Shown: positions 15,626 through 21,278 of the stretch, piece by piece
How positions within the stretch are numbered: the stretch's first letter is position 1
Layout of the letters: every line of letters begins with the position of its first letter
DNA from: CAYPOY01 sp964412395
GTDB lineage: Bacteria; Chloroflexota; Anaerolineae; B4-G1
Length of the DNA: 21,278 bases
Assembly: GCA_964412395.1 (NCBI GenBank)
Contig: CAYPOY010000059.1
Span: forward strand, 1-21,278
Direction of reading: 5' to 3'
Notes under the pieces: generated by a model
The model's database searches: none
What the model was told of the DNA's origin: nothing
What the model saw: only the letters and a program-made list of their open reading frames with translations
Program-made: the position numbers and the translations under genes

Positions 15626-16963
15626 TCAGCGCAGTTGCTTCAGAGCCAACTCAGCGGCGTTCACCAGCGGGTAGGCGATGCAGGAGGCAGTGAGAGCGGG
15701 ATGCGTGCCCATCTGGAAAGTTGCAACTTCGTCGGCGGTCGCTCCGGCCGCGATGGCAGCCGCGACGATGTTCACGAACTCGCCCACGCTATCGCCGCCA
15801 GAGACCTGGCCGCCAATGAGTTTGCACGACCATTTGTGAAAGACCAGGTCTACCCGCATCTTTGCTGCGCCAGGCATGCCGCCGGGGTGCCTGTTGACTG
15901 TCTCCATCGTCCCCACGACGACATCGAGACCCGCCTCCTGGGCCGTCTTGGCGCGCATGCCTGCCATTCCCAGCGACAGGCCACCAATCTTGGTGGAGAA
16001 CACGCCGACAGCCCCCACGTTCTCGCGCCTCAATTCGCCAAAGTTGGCCCCCGCGATGCGCGCTTCAATCGTGGCGATGGAGGCCAGCCGCAGAGCGGAG
16101 GGCTTGTTGGTGATGAAGTCAGTCTTTCCCGCGCAGTCCCCCACGGCAAAGATGTCGTCGTCGCTGGTGCGCATATAGTGGTCCACCCAGATGTCCCGCC
16201 GTTCACCAATCTTCAGCCCGGCGTCCTGAGCGAGTTTCGCGTTGGGCCGTACCCCGATCCCGAAGATGACCACGTCTGCCTTCAAATCCTCGCCACTGTC
16301 GAGTTTCACACCCTGGACCTTGCCGTCTCCCAGGATGGCCGTCGCTTTGTTGTTCGTCATCACTTTGATGCCCCGTTCGGCGAGTACCTCCTCCATGCGT
16401 GTGCAGATGTGCTCGTCAAAGACCAGGAAGAGGCAGTGAGGAAGCATCTCGACCACGGTAACGTTCAGTCCCCGCTTCTTGCACTCGTCGGCCATCTCCA
16501 GCCCGATGAAACCCCCGCCGATGACTACCACATCTTGTGCCTCGTCCAGGGCCGCCAGCAGGCTGTTCAGGTATGGAACGTCCTTCTTGATGCTGAACAC
16601 GCCCTCCAGATCCACGCCGGGCAGGGGCGGGACGAGCGGCACGGAGCCGGTGGACAGGAAGAGTTCCTCGTAGCCGATGGTCTCTCCACCGGCCGTGGCG
16701 ACCGTTTTCGCCTCCCGGTCTATGGAGGTGACCTCATCAACGATCAGGTCAATGCCGTTCCTGGAGAGCACCGCATCCGGGATCAGGTTGTTGTCCGTGG
16801 AGCCCACCGTGCCAAAGATGTAGGGAATACCACATGGGATCATTACCTGCTGCTCCTTACGGACGAGGGTGATCCTGGCGTCGGGATAGTGATGCCTTAT
16901 GGTAATCCCTGTCGTGAGTCCGGCGGCGCTGCCGCCGATGATCAGTGCGTCTGCCTTAACCAT
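15626..16963 (-). CDS. FAD-dependent pyridine nucleotide-disulfide oxidoreductase (NADH oxidase / CoA-disulfide reductase type)
   Basis: A 445-residue flavoprotein. The start at 16963 has AGGAGGT 8 nt upstream. Domains: an FAD-binding Rossmann fold with GGSAAG at 10-15, a redox cysteine C44 in MIPCGIPYIFG (the position used by CoA-disulfide reductases and NADH oxidases, which have one active cysteine), an NAD(P)H-binding fold with GGGFIG at 149-154, the second FAD motif DDDIFAVGDCAGK at 268-280, and a dimerisation domain. Likely work: NAD(P)H-dependent reduction of disulfide, persulfide or oxygen. The exact substrate is not decidable from sequence. It stands alone behind a perfect consensus promoter and downstream of mobA. 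The last 30 residues carry one more cysteine (TASCIAYP). Confidence 0.85.
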   Translation of the reverse strand: MVKADALIIGGSAAGLTTGITIRHHYPDARITLVRKEQQVMIPCGIPYIFGTVGSTDNNLIPDAVLSRNGIDLIVDEVTSIDREAKTVATAGGETIGYEELFLSTGSVPLVPPLPGVDLEGVFSIKKDVPYLNSLLAALDEAQDVVVIGGGFIGLEMADECKKRGLNVTVVEMLPHCLFLVFDEHICTRMEEVLAERGIKVMTNNKATAILGDGKVQGVKLDSGEDLKADVVIFGIGVRPNAKLAQDAGLKIGERRDIWVDHYMRTSDDDIFAVGDCAGKTDFITNKPSALRLASIATIEARIAGANFGELRRENVGAVGVFSTKIGGLSLGMAGMRAKTAQEAGLDVVVGTMETVNRHPGGMPGAAKMRVDLVFHKWSCKLIGGQVSGGDSVGEFVNIVAAAIAAGATADEVATFQMGTHPALTASCIAYPLVNAAELALKQLR

Positions 16964-17038
16964 TTCTTTGGACCTCCTTTGTGTTTTGCTTATGCTGCTC
17001 TCTGCTCAATGCGATGGAACATTCCACCACGAGTCCAG

Positions 17039-17067
17039 ATTATAATGCACCCAGCACCTCATGTCAA
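17039..17067 (-). promoter_or_regulatory. Perfect consensus sigma-70 promoter of the oxidoreductase gene
   Basis: TTGACA (17062-17067), a 17-nt spacer and TATAAT (17039-17044) on the minus strand, both hexamers 6 of 6. It starts about 70 nt before the oxidoreductase ATG, just past the end of mobA. Confidence 0.85.
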
Positions 17068-17079
17068 CAATACATGTCA
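17060..17079. promoter_or_regulatory. Direct repeats CATGTCA overlapping the -35: possible operator
   Basis: CATGTCA at 17060-17066 and again at 17073-17079, 13 nt apart. One copy covers the -35 element and the other contains the mobA stop codon. Placement suits a regulator binding just upstream of or over the promoter; the protein is unknown. Confidence 0.4.
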
Positions 17080-17727
17080 TACAGCACCATTACGGCCTCT
17101 ACGACGCGAGGGATGACCGCCGTCACAGCAGCGGGCCAACGTCCGCGCCCGCTCCCAATCCTCAGGAGTGTTGACGTTGAAGAACGACAGGCCCTGGGGA
17201 TCGAAGCGGGCGATCTCAGCCCGCTCCACATAGCGCACTCTGACCTCGTGGTAGAACGAGATGATGCGCCGCTCGCCACGGGCCAACGCCCTCTCAACCG
17301 GCCCCCGGCAGGTCGCCGGGCGGTAGGCGGCGTGTAGCGGCTCCACGTCCGCCCAGCGAGGCACGACGACGTCGGCTTCGTGGGCCAGCGACACAAGGTG
17401 TTGCAGCAGATCGAGATTAAGAAACGGCATGTCGCAGGCGACGACGATTGCCAGTTCCCCGCGCGCTGCCAGCAACCCAGCGTGCACCCCGGCCAGCACC
17501 CCGGCCCCCACGTACCGGTCGGCGACGACTCGCGCCGGTGCGGGGAGCAGTTGAGGGGCCAGGCTGGTGACGACGATGATGTCATCCGTCAATTGGGCCA
17601 GCACGTCCAGCGTGCGGGCGACCAGCGGCCGTCCCTCTAGTTCGAGAAGCGCCTTATTGCATCCCAGGCGGGCGCTCCTGCCTCCTGCAAGCACCACGCC
17701 GCTCAGAGTTGGGTCTGGTCTATCCAT
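17077..17727 (-). CDS. mobA: Molybdenum cofactor guanylyltransferase MobA
   Basis: A 216-residue nucleotidyltransferase that joins GMP from GTP to molybdopterin, giving the guanine-dinucleotide cofactor used by formate dehydrogenases and other DMSO-reductase-family enzymes. The signature LAGGRSARLGCNKALLELEG (residues 12-31) corresponds to the family 'LAGGxSxRxGxxK', with K25. VVACDMPFLN gives the metal-binding Asp, and WADVEPLHAAY matches the 'xxPLxAxY' segment. The C-terminus FFNVNTPEDWERA is typical. Length is normal. No clear Shine-Dalgarno precedes ATG 17727. It lies 198 nt after the formate channel gene, separated by two hairpin repeats, and is probably read from the same direction. Confidence 0.9.
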   Translation of the reverse strand: MDRPDPTLSGVVLAGGRSARLGCNKALLELEGRPLVARTLDVLAQLTDDIIVVTSLAPQLLPAPARVVADRYVGAGVLAGVHAGLLAARGELAIVVACDMPFLNLDLLQHLVSLAHEADVVVPRWADVEPLHAAYRPATCRGPVERALARGERRIISFYHEVRVRYVERAEIARFDPQGLSFFNVNTPEDWERARTLARCCDGGHPSRRRGRNGAV

Positions 17728-17801
17728 ACGGGGGTCCGTGGTAGCGACTTCAATTGCTTACCCCTCGTTGCGGACGACTAAGGTTGTCACTACGAATAAA
17801 C

Positions 17802-17849
17802 GGATAGGGCTGGAGGCCAACCACCGGCCTCCAGCTCTGTGTCCTATCC
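17802..17849. repeat. Interspersed hairpin repeat, second copy
   Basis: Outer arms GGATAGG (17802-17808) and CCTATCC (17843-17849), inner 10-bp arms GCTGGAGGCC and GGCCTCCAGC with a 7-nt loop. Homologous to the hairpin at 15522-15552. Confidence 0.75.
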
Positions 17850-17863
17850 TGGTTTCCAACGCT

Positions 17864-17913
17864 GTAGGAGGGCTCTCCAGAGCCCGATTTCGGCATCTAG
17901 AGACGCCTCCTAC
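17864..17913. repeat. Three-way-junction repeat downstream of the formate channel gene
   Basis: Outer 8-bp stem GTAGGAGG (17864-17871) / CCTCCTAC (17906-17913) enclosing two hairpins: GGGCTCT-CC-AGAGCCC (17870-17885) and GGCATCT-AG-AGACGCC (17892-17907). It starts 12 nt past the channel gene stop. Motifs of this type occur as dispersed repeats in related genomes (from memory). It may act as an mRNA 3' stabiliser. Confidence 0.65.
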
Positions 17914-17925
17914 TGGCGTAGTCGC

Positions 17926-18696
17926 CTAGTCGCGGCCGTAAAGCCACCAGTAGATGCAGCCCACGAAGCCCGCGCCGCCGACGATGTTGCCCAGCGTCAC
18001 CGGGACCAGGTTGGTGAACAGGAGCTGGCCGACAGTGACGTTCGCTCCGTTGAACATACCCAGCGGGATGAAGAACATGTTGGCGACACTGTGCTCGAAG
18101 CCCAACCCCACGAAGGCCATGATGGGGAACCACAGACCCCAGATCTTGCCGATGATGTCATCGGAGGCGATGGCCAGCCAGACACCCAGGCACACCAGCC
18201 AGTTGCAGCCGACGCCACGGAAGAATAGCTGTATGAAAGTCTTGCTTACTTTTCCTTCGGCGATGGCCTTGGTCGCGCCCAGGTAAGGATCCCCGGTCGC
18301 CAGACCGGTCAGATAGGCCAGGCAGTAGGCGACGAAGAGAGAGCCGATGAAGTTACCGATGTAGACGAAGACCCAGTTCTTCAGCAGCCCGCCCCAGGAA
18401 GCCGTGCCCTTCAGCGCGGCCGGGGTGATCACGCCGCAGTTCCCGGTGAAGAGTTCCGACCCGGCGATAACCACGAGCATAATGCCGACGGGGAAGACGC
18501 CGGCAAACATAAACCTGGCAATGCCCGCATCGAAAGTTACTGCCTTGCCGATGAGGATGGCCAGAAGTCCCCCGAAGGCGATGAAGGCTCCGGCAAGGAA
18601 GCCCAGTACCAGCAGTTGGGGAATGCCCTTTTCGGCCTTGGCCTTGCCAGCATTGAAAGTGGCTTCCACGATGGCTTTAGGTGATTTAAACGACAT
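17926..18696 (-). CDS. Formate/nitrite transporter (FNT, FocA/NirC family)
   Basis: A 256-residue channel of the pentameric FNT family moving formate, nitrite or hydrosulfide across the inner membrane. The start at 18696 has AAGGAGG 10 nt upstream; the longer frame to 18780 starts on a GTG fused to another AGGAGG and is less likely. Six membrane segments are visible. The omega-loop motif GSELFTGNCGV and the conserved central histidine in GLGFEHSVANMFFIPLGM are both present, as is the typical NxxGN pattern (NWVFVYIGNFIGS). Neighbours (mobA, a formate dehydrogenase-like tail, hyp genes) favour formate as substrate, though nitrite or sulfide cannot be excluded. Confidence 0.9.
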   Translation of the reverse strand: MSFKSPKAIVEATFNAGKAKAEKGIPQLLVLGFLAGAFIAFGGLLAILIGKAVTFDAGIARFMFAGVFPVGIMLVVIAGSELFTGNCGVITPAALKGTASWGGLLKNWVFVYIGNFIGSLFVAYCLAYLTGLATGDPYLGATKAIAEGKVSKTFIQLFFRGVGCNWLVCLGVWLAIASDDIIGKIWGLWFPIMAFVGLGFEHSVANMFFIPLGMFNGANVTVGQLLFTNLVPVTLGNIVGGAGFVGCIYWWLYGRD

Positions 18697-18795
18697 AGTT
18701 TGTTTTCCTCCTTGAGATTTACGCGAGTGATGTAAGTTAGATAGACGTTTGCAGTTGATTACAATGGGTGGATAGGGCACCTCCTTTTTTGCAGC

Positions 18796-18824
18796 CTCAC
18801 CTACTCATCTACTCATTCTCTCAT
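18796..18824. repeat. Octanucleotide tandem repeat in the channel-gene leader
   Basis: On the plus strand CTCAC, CTACTCAT, CTACTCAT, TCTCTCAT: three 8-nt units and a partial one. It lies between the micro-ORF and the channel gene start. Confidence 0.6.
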
Positions 18825-18832
18825 CCTGCCGC

Positions 18833-18895
18833 CTATTTACCTGGCTTCTCGATCTTCACCGCGCAGACCTTGTACTCCGGTATCTTGATGGGCAT
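18833..18895 (-). CDS. 20-aa micro-ORF resembling the C-terminal tail of a formate dehydrogenase alpha subunit
   Basis: ATG 18895 to TAG 18833, coding MPIKIPEYKVCAVKIEKPGK. The stretch KIPEYKVCAVKIEK resembles the extreme C-terminus of molybdopterin formate dehydrogenase catalytic subunits, as I recall them (endings of the type 'IPEFKVCAVRVE'). In-frame sequence extends 10 codons further upstream before a stop. It lies directly downstream of a strong promoter, with GAGGTG 11 nt before the ATG, and about 135 nt before the formate channel gene. It may be a scar of a deleted fdh gene or a translated leader peptide. Whether it is expressed is unknown. Confidence 0.45.
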   Translation of the reverse strand: MPIKIPEYKVCAVKIEKPGK

Positions 18896-18924
18896 TTTCT
18901 TATTCACACCTCGCGCCAGGCCAA

Positions 18925-18952
18925 ATTATAGTCGAACGGTTATGCTTGTCAA
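18925..18952 (-). promoter_or_regulatory. Perfect consensus hexamers upstream of the formate channel gene
   Basis: TTGACA (18947-18952), a 16-nt spacer and TATAAT (18925-18930), minus strand. The -35 overlaps the hypE stop codon. A transcript would carry a leader of about 220 nt that includes the micro-ORF and the octamer repeat before ATG 18696. Confidence 0.75.
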
Positions 18953-20013
18953 CAGATGCGCGGTAATTGTTCCCCCACCAGCATGTCGAGAACGCGGCGC
19001 GCACCCAGCGCGGTGCGCAGGACGACGCGGCCCGCGTGCTCCGCCGTCACCTGCCCGATGATCGCCGCCTCTCGCCCGTACTCATGGGTGCGCATCCGTG
19101 CCAGCACCGCGTCGGCCGCTTCAGTAGCGACGAAGGTCACCAACTTGCCCTCGTTGGCCACGTACAGCGGATCGAGGCCCAGCAATTCGCAAGCAGCGCG
19201 CACCGCATCCCGCACGGGGACGGCGTGCTCCTCAATCTCGATGCCCACTCCCGACTTGCCGGCCACCTCGTTCAGTGCGGTAGCCAGACCGCCCCGCGTG
19301 GGGTCGCGCAGACAGTGAAGAGCCCTCACCCCTGACCCCTCTCCCAGCGGGAGAGAGGAAAGAGCGTCCAGCATGGCAGCCACCAACCCGTGCAATGGCG
19401 CGCAGTCGCTCACCAGCGGCGAATCAAAACGCAGTCCTTCACGCTGGCTCATGATGGTCATGCCGTGATCGCCGACGGTGCCGCTGAGGATGACCACGTC
19501 GCCGGGTCGGACCTGGTCGCCACCTGGGTTCACGCCCGCAGACACCACGCCGACCCCCGCGGTATTGATGAACAGCCTGTCGGCCTTGCCGTGATCCACC
19601 ACCTTCGTGTCCCCGGTCACAATCTGCACGCCCGCAGCCTGGGCGGTGACGGCCATGGAAGCGACCACTCGCTCCAGGTCGGCCAGCGGCAGCCCTTCCT
19701 CAAGAATGAACCCTGCGCTGAGGTAAAGCGGCATGGCCCCTCTCATCGCCAGATCGTTGACTGTGCCGCACACGGCCAATTTGCCAATGTCGCCGCCGGG
19801 GAAGAAGATAGGGCTGACTACATAGGAGTCGGTCGTGAAGGCCAGTTTCCCAGAAACCCGGTTTTTTCCGAAAAACCGGGTTTCTCTGACCACCGCCGCG
19901 TCGTCAAGGTGCGCCAGGATGGGGTTATCGAAGTACTTCAGGAACAGATGCTCTACCAGTTCGTGGCTCAGTTGGCCGCCGGAGCCGTGGGCGAGCAGGA
20001 TTTTATCAGACAT
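18949..20013 (-). CDS. hypE: NiFe-hydrogenase maturation protein HypE
   Basis: A 354-residue ATP-dependent dehydratase that turns the carbamoyl group on its own C-terminal cysteine into thiocyanate, source of the cyanide ligands of the NiFe centre. The end PRIC (C354) is diagnostic. Also visible: LLAHGSGGQLSHELV at the N-terminus, DDAAVV, FTTDSYVVSPIFFPGGDIGKLAVCGTVNDLAM, and LRDPTRGGLATALNEVA. ATG 20013 has GGAGG 5 nt upstream and overlaps the end of hypD by 8 nt; the longer frame to 20226 is antisense-like junk over hypD. Two in-frame repeat insertions occur: ETRFFGKNRVS (residues 44-54) right after DDAAVV, and LPLGEGSGVR before LRDPTRGG. The protein looks otherwise complete. Confidence 0.95.
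   Translation of the reverse strand: MSDKILLAHGSGGQLSHELVEHLFLKYFDNPILAHLDDAAVVRETRFFGKNRVSGKLAFTTDSYVVSPIFFPGGDIGKLAVCGTVNDLAMRGAMPLYLSAGFILEEGLPLADLERVVASMAVTAQAAGVQIVTGDTKVVDHGKADRLFINTAGVGVVSAGVNPGGDQVRPGDVVILSGTVGDHGMTIMSQREGLRFDSPLVSDCAPLHGLVAAMLDALSSLPLGEGSGVRALHCLRDPTRGGLATALNEVAGKSGVGIEIEEHAVPVRDAVRAACELLGLDPLYVANEGKLVTFVATEAADAVLARMRTHEYGREAAIIGQVTAEHAGRVVLRTALGARRVLDMLVGEQLPRIC
19324..19358. repeat. CTCTCCC-GGGAGAG repeat inside hypE
   Basis: CTCACCCCTGACCCCT followed by the hairpin CTCTCCC-AGC-GGGAGAG (19339-19355). In frame, encoding SSLPLGEGSGVRA just before the conserved LRDPTRGG motif. This peptide is one I recognise as a frequent in-frame insertion in GC-rich genomes. Confidence 0.7.
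19852..19885. repeat. AAACC-GGTTT hairpin element in hypE
   Basis: Perfect 15-bp arms AGAAACCCGGTTTTT / AAAAACCGGGTTTCT around loop TCCG, encoding ETRFFGKNRVS on the minus strand. Relative to the copy at 14647 the eighth arm base changed from A to C and its partner from T to G, so pairing is kept. Confidence 0.93.
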
Positions 20014-21097
20014 CGGCCCCTCCATACCGGTACCACGCGGCGCAGGCCCCCTCGGCGGAGACCATGCAGGGGCCAATAGGATGGGCCGGGGTGCAGACAG
20101 AGCGGAAGAGGGGGCAATCGGGTGGCTCCACGGTGCCCCGCAGCACGTCGCCGCAGCGACAGCCCTTGTGTTCGCGGGTCGGGCCGGGGTCCACAGGGAA
20201 AGCAAGTGCGGCATCGAAACGGGCATACTCGGGACGTAACGCCAACCCGCTGGCGGGCACGCGGCCCAGCCCCCGCCAGTCCGCCTCGCTCACCCCAAAT
20301 ACGCGCCGCATGATGCCCAGCGCCGCGCGATTCCCTTCCGGGCGGACGCTGCGGGAGTAGGCGTTGACTACCGCCGGCCGCCCGGCCTCGACCGTCTCCA
20401 TCAGCGCGGCCACGGCCCGCAGGATGTCCAGTGGCTCGAAGCCGGCCACAGCGCAGGGGACAGAGTAGTCTCGCGGGAGGAACTCCCAGGCCTCGCTGCC
20501 GATGACGGTGGTCACGTGGCCGGGGCCGATGATGCCGGAAAGCCGCACCTCTCCCGCATCAAGGATGGCGCGGGTGGCCGGTGGGGTCAATTTGTGTAGT
20601 GAGAGGACGTAGAAGTTGTTCAGGCCCTCCGCTTCCGCCTGCAGGATGGATGCCGCCACGGTGGGCGCGGTGGTCTCGAAGCCGACGCCAAGGAAAATGA
20701 CCGCCCGTTCGGGATTATCGCGGGCTATCTGCAGCGCATCCAGCGTGGAGTAGACGATCCGCACGTCGGCCCCTTCGGCTTTGGCCGCCTGCAGGGAGCC
20801 GCGGCTGCCCGGCACCTTGAGCATGTCGCCGAAGGTGACCAGGATCACGTCAGGCAGTCTGGCCAGGGCGATGGCGCGGTCCAGGTCGGCATTGGCGGTG
20901 ACGCAGACGGGGCAGCCGGGGCCGGAGCGCAGTTCCACCGTGGGCGGCAGCATCTGCCGCAGGCCATGGCGGAAGATGGCGTGTGTGTGCCCGCCGCAGA
21001 ATTCCATGAAACGCACGGGCTGTGTCGAGCATGCCCGGATGTTCGCCAGTAGTTTTCGCGCCAGGTGCGGGTCGCGAAACTCGTCAATGTACTTCAT
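20006..21097 (-). CDS. hypD: NiFe-hydrogenase maturation protein HypD
   Basis: A 363-residue Fe-S protein that, with HypC, forms the scaffold on which the Fe(CN)2CO unit is built. ATG 21097 (MKYIDEFRD) is the family start; it overlaps hypC by 14 nt. Motifs: FMEFCGGHTHAIFRHGL, SGPGCPVCVT (CPVC), FLGVGFETTAPT, and the C-terminal iron-sulfur cysteines in CRCGDVLRG, PPDCPLF and IGPCMVSAEGACAAWYRYG. Length and all cysteines are as expected. It shares an operon with hypC and hypE, and the overlaps suggest coupled translation. No hydrogenase subunit gene is in the window. Confidence 0.96.
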   Translation of the reverse strand: MKYIDEFRDPHLARKLLANIRACSTQPVRFMEFCGGHTHAIFRHGLRQMLPPTVELRSGPGCPVCVTANADLDRAIALARLPDVILVTFGDMLKVPGSRGSLQAAKAEGADVRIVYSTLDALQIARDNPERAVIFLGVGFETTAPTVAASILQAEAEGLNNFYVLSLHKLTPPATRAILDAGEVRLSGIIGPGHVTTVIGSEAWEFLPRDYSVPCAVAGFEPLDILRAVAALMETVEAGRPAVVNAYSRSVRPEGNRAALGIMRRVFGVSEADWRGLGRVPASGLALRPEYARFDAALAFPVDPGPTREHKGCRCGDVLRGTVEPPDCPLFRSVCTPAHPIGPCMVSAEGACAAWYRYGGADV

Positions 21098-21278
21098 CGT
21101 AGAACTCGGCCAGTTCCTCAAGTAGCCGCAGCGTCTCCTGCGCCTCTTCTTCGTCCACTATGCCGATGGCGAAGCCCGTGTGTATCAGTACGTAGTCGCC
21201 CACCTGCGCCTGAGGTGTGAGCGCCAGGCTGATGGTGCGCTCCACCCCGCCGATCTCGGCCCGGGCGGAGGTTCCTTC
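21084..21278 (-). CDS. hypC: HypC, NiFe-hydrogenase maturation chaperone (5' end outside window)
   Basis: The last 64 residues of a small HypC/HypG/HupF-type protein, running off the right edge. The visible part has ARAEIGGVERTISLAL and QVGDYVLIHTGFAIGIVDEEEA, which match the beta-barrel core of the family, and a C-terminal helix ETLRLLEELAEF. The N-terminal MC(L/I)xxP motif, with the cysteine that binds the iron ligand, is outside, so it cannot be checked. It overlaps the hypD start. Confidence 0.92.
   Translation of the reverse strand, partial: EGTSARAEIGGVERTISLALTPQAQVGDYVLIHTGFAIGIVDEEEAQETLRLLEELAEFYDEVH

Noticed and set aside
15374..17116. 580-codon open frame on the plus strand
   Set aside because: It lies antisense to the oxidoreductase gene, whose FAD and NAD motifs are unambiguous. 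It has no recognisable domain and begins in an intergenic repeat region; high GC makes long antisense frames common.
18696..18780. Longer start for the formate channel (GTG 18780)
   Set aside because: Its AGGAGG is fused to the GTG, leaving no spacing, and the extra 28 residues are not channel-like; ATG 18696 has a well-spaced AAGGAGG.
20014..20226. N-terminal extension of HypE
   Set aside because: It overlaps hypD fully, and HypE family members start at the MSDKILLAHGSGG region with a good ribosome binding site.

Overview
The window looks like a chromosomal stretch from a GC-rich member of the Chloroflexota, most likely Anaerolineae-like. The placement rests on gene content (a large alpha-2-macroglobulin lipoprotein next to a PBP1C-type synthase, SufS/SufU, a TolB-type propeller protein, a formate channel and NiFe-hydrogenase maturation genes) and on the unusual density of short interspersed repeats inside genes. 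It is an inference; no rRNA, tRNA or marker gene is present. Seventeen real genes are seen, plus one micro-ORF. Most lie on the minus strand.

Layout. Positions 1-7443 (minus) hold a cell-envelope pair, an alpha-2-macroglobulin family lipoprotein (3' end outside the window) and pbpC, separated by a three-gene toxin-antitoxin-like cassette at 3902-4576. Positions 7563-11037 (plus) hold a membrane-anchored beta-propeller protein with a degenerate M15-like C-terminus, a THEP1-type NTPase and a frameshifted membrane protein gene. They start from a near-consensus promoter that shares its -35 element with the pbpC promoter. Positions 11130-12796 (minus) hold sufS-sufU for Fe-S cluster assembly, and 12949-15381 a YfhO-type membrane protein. 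Positions 15626-18949 (minus) carry an FAD/NAD disulfide-type oxidoreductase, mobA, a formate/nitrite channel, and a 20-residue ORF that resembles the last residues of a formate dehydrogenase catalytic subunit. Positions 18949-21278 hold hypE, hypD and the 3' end of hypC, with overlapping reading frames.

How the genes fit together. The right half reads as an anaerobic formate/hydrogen region: cofactor guanylylation (MobA), formate transport, Fe(CN)2CO ligand assembly for NiFe hydrogenase (HypCDE) and an oxidoreductase behind a perfect consensus promoter. SufS/SufU would supply Fe-S clusters. The left half is periplasm and cell-wall biology.

The most striking signal is repeat structure inside genes. 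(1) A hairpin element with 15-bp arms and a TCCG loop sits in frame in hypE and twice in the YfhO gene, each time encoding ETRFF.xNxVS, with a short form between sufS and sufU. (2) Heptanucleotide tandem arrays, reminiscent of cyanobacterial STRR repeats, occur three times inside pbpC. (3) C-run/G-run elements occur in several genes, and one has expanded into an array beside a frameshift in the macroglobulin gene.
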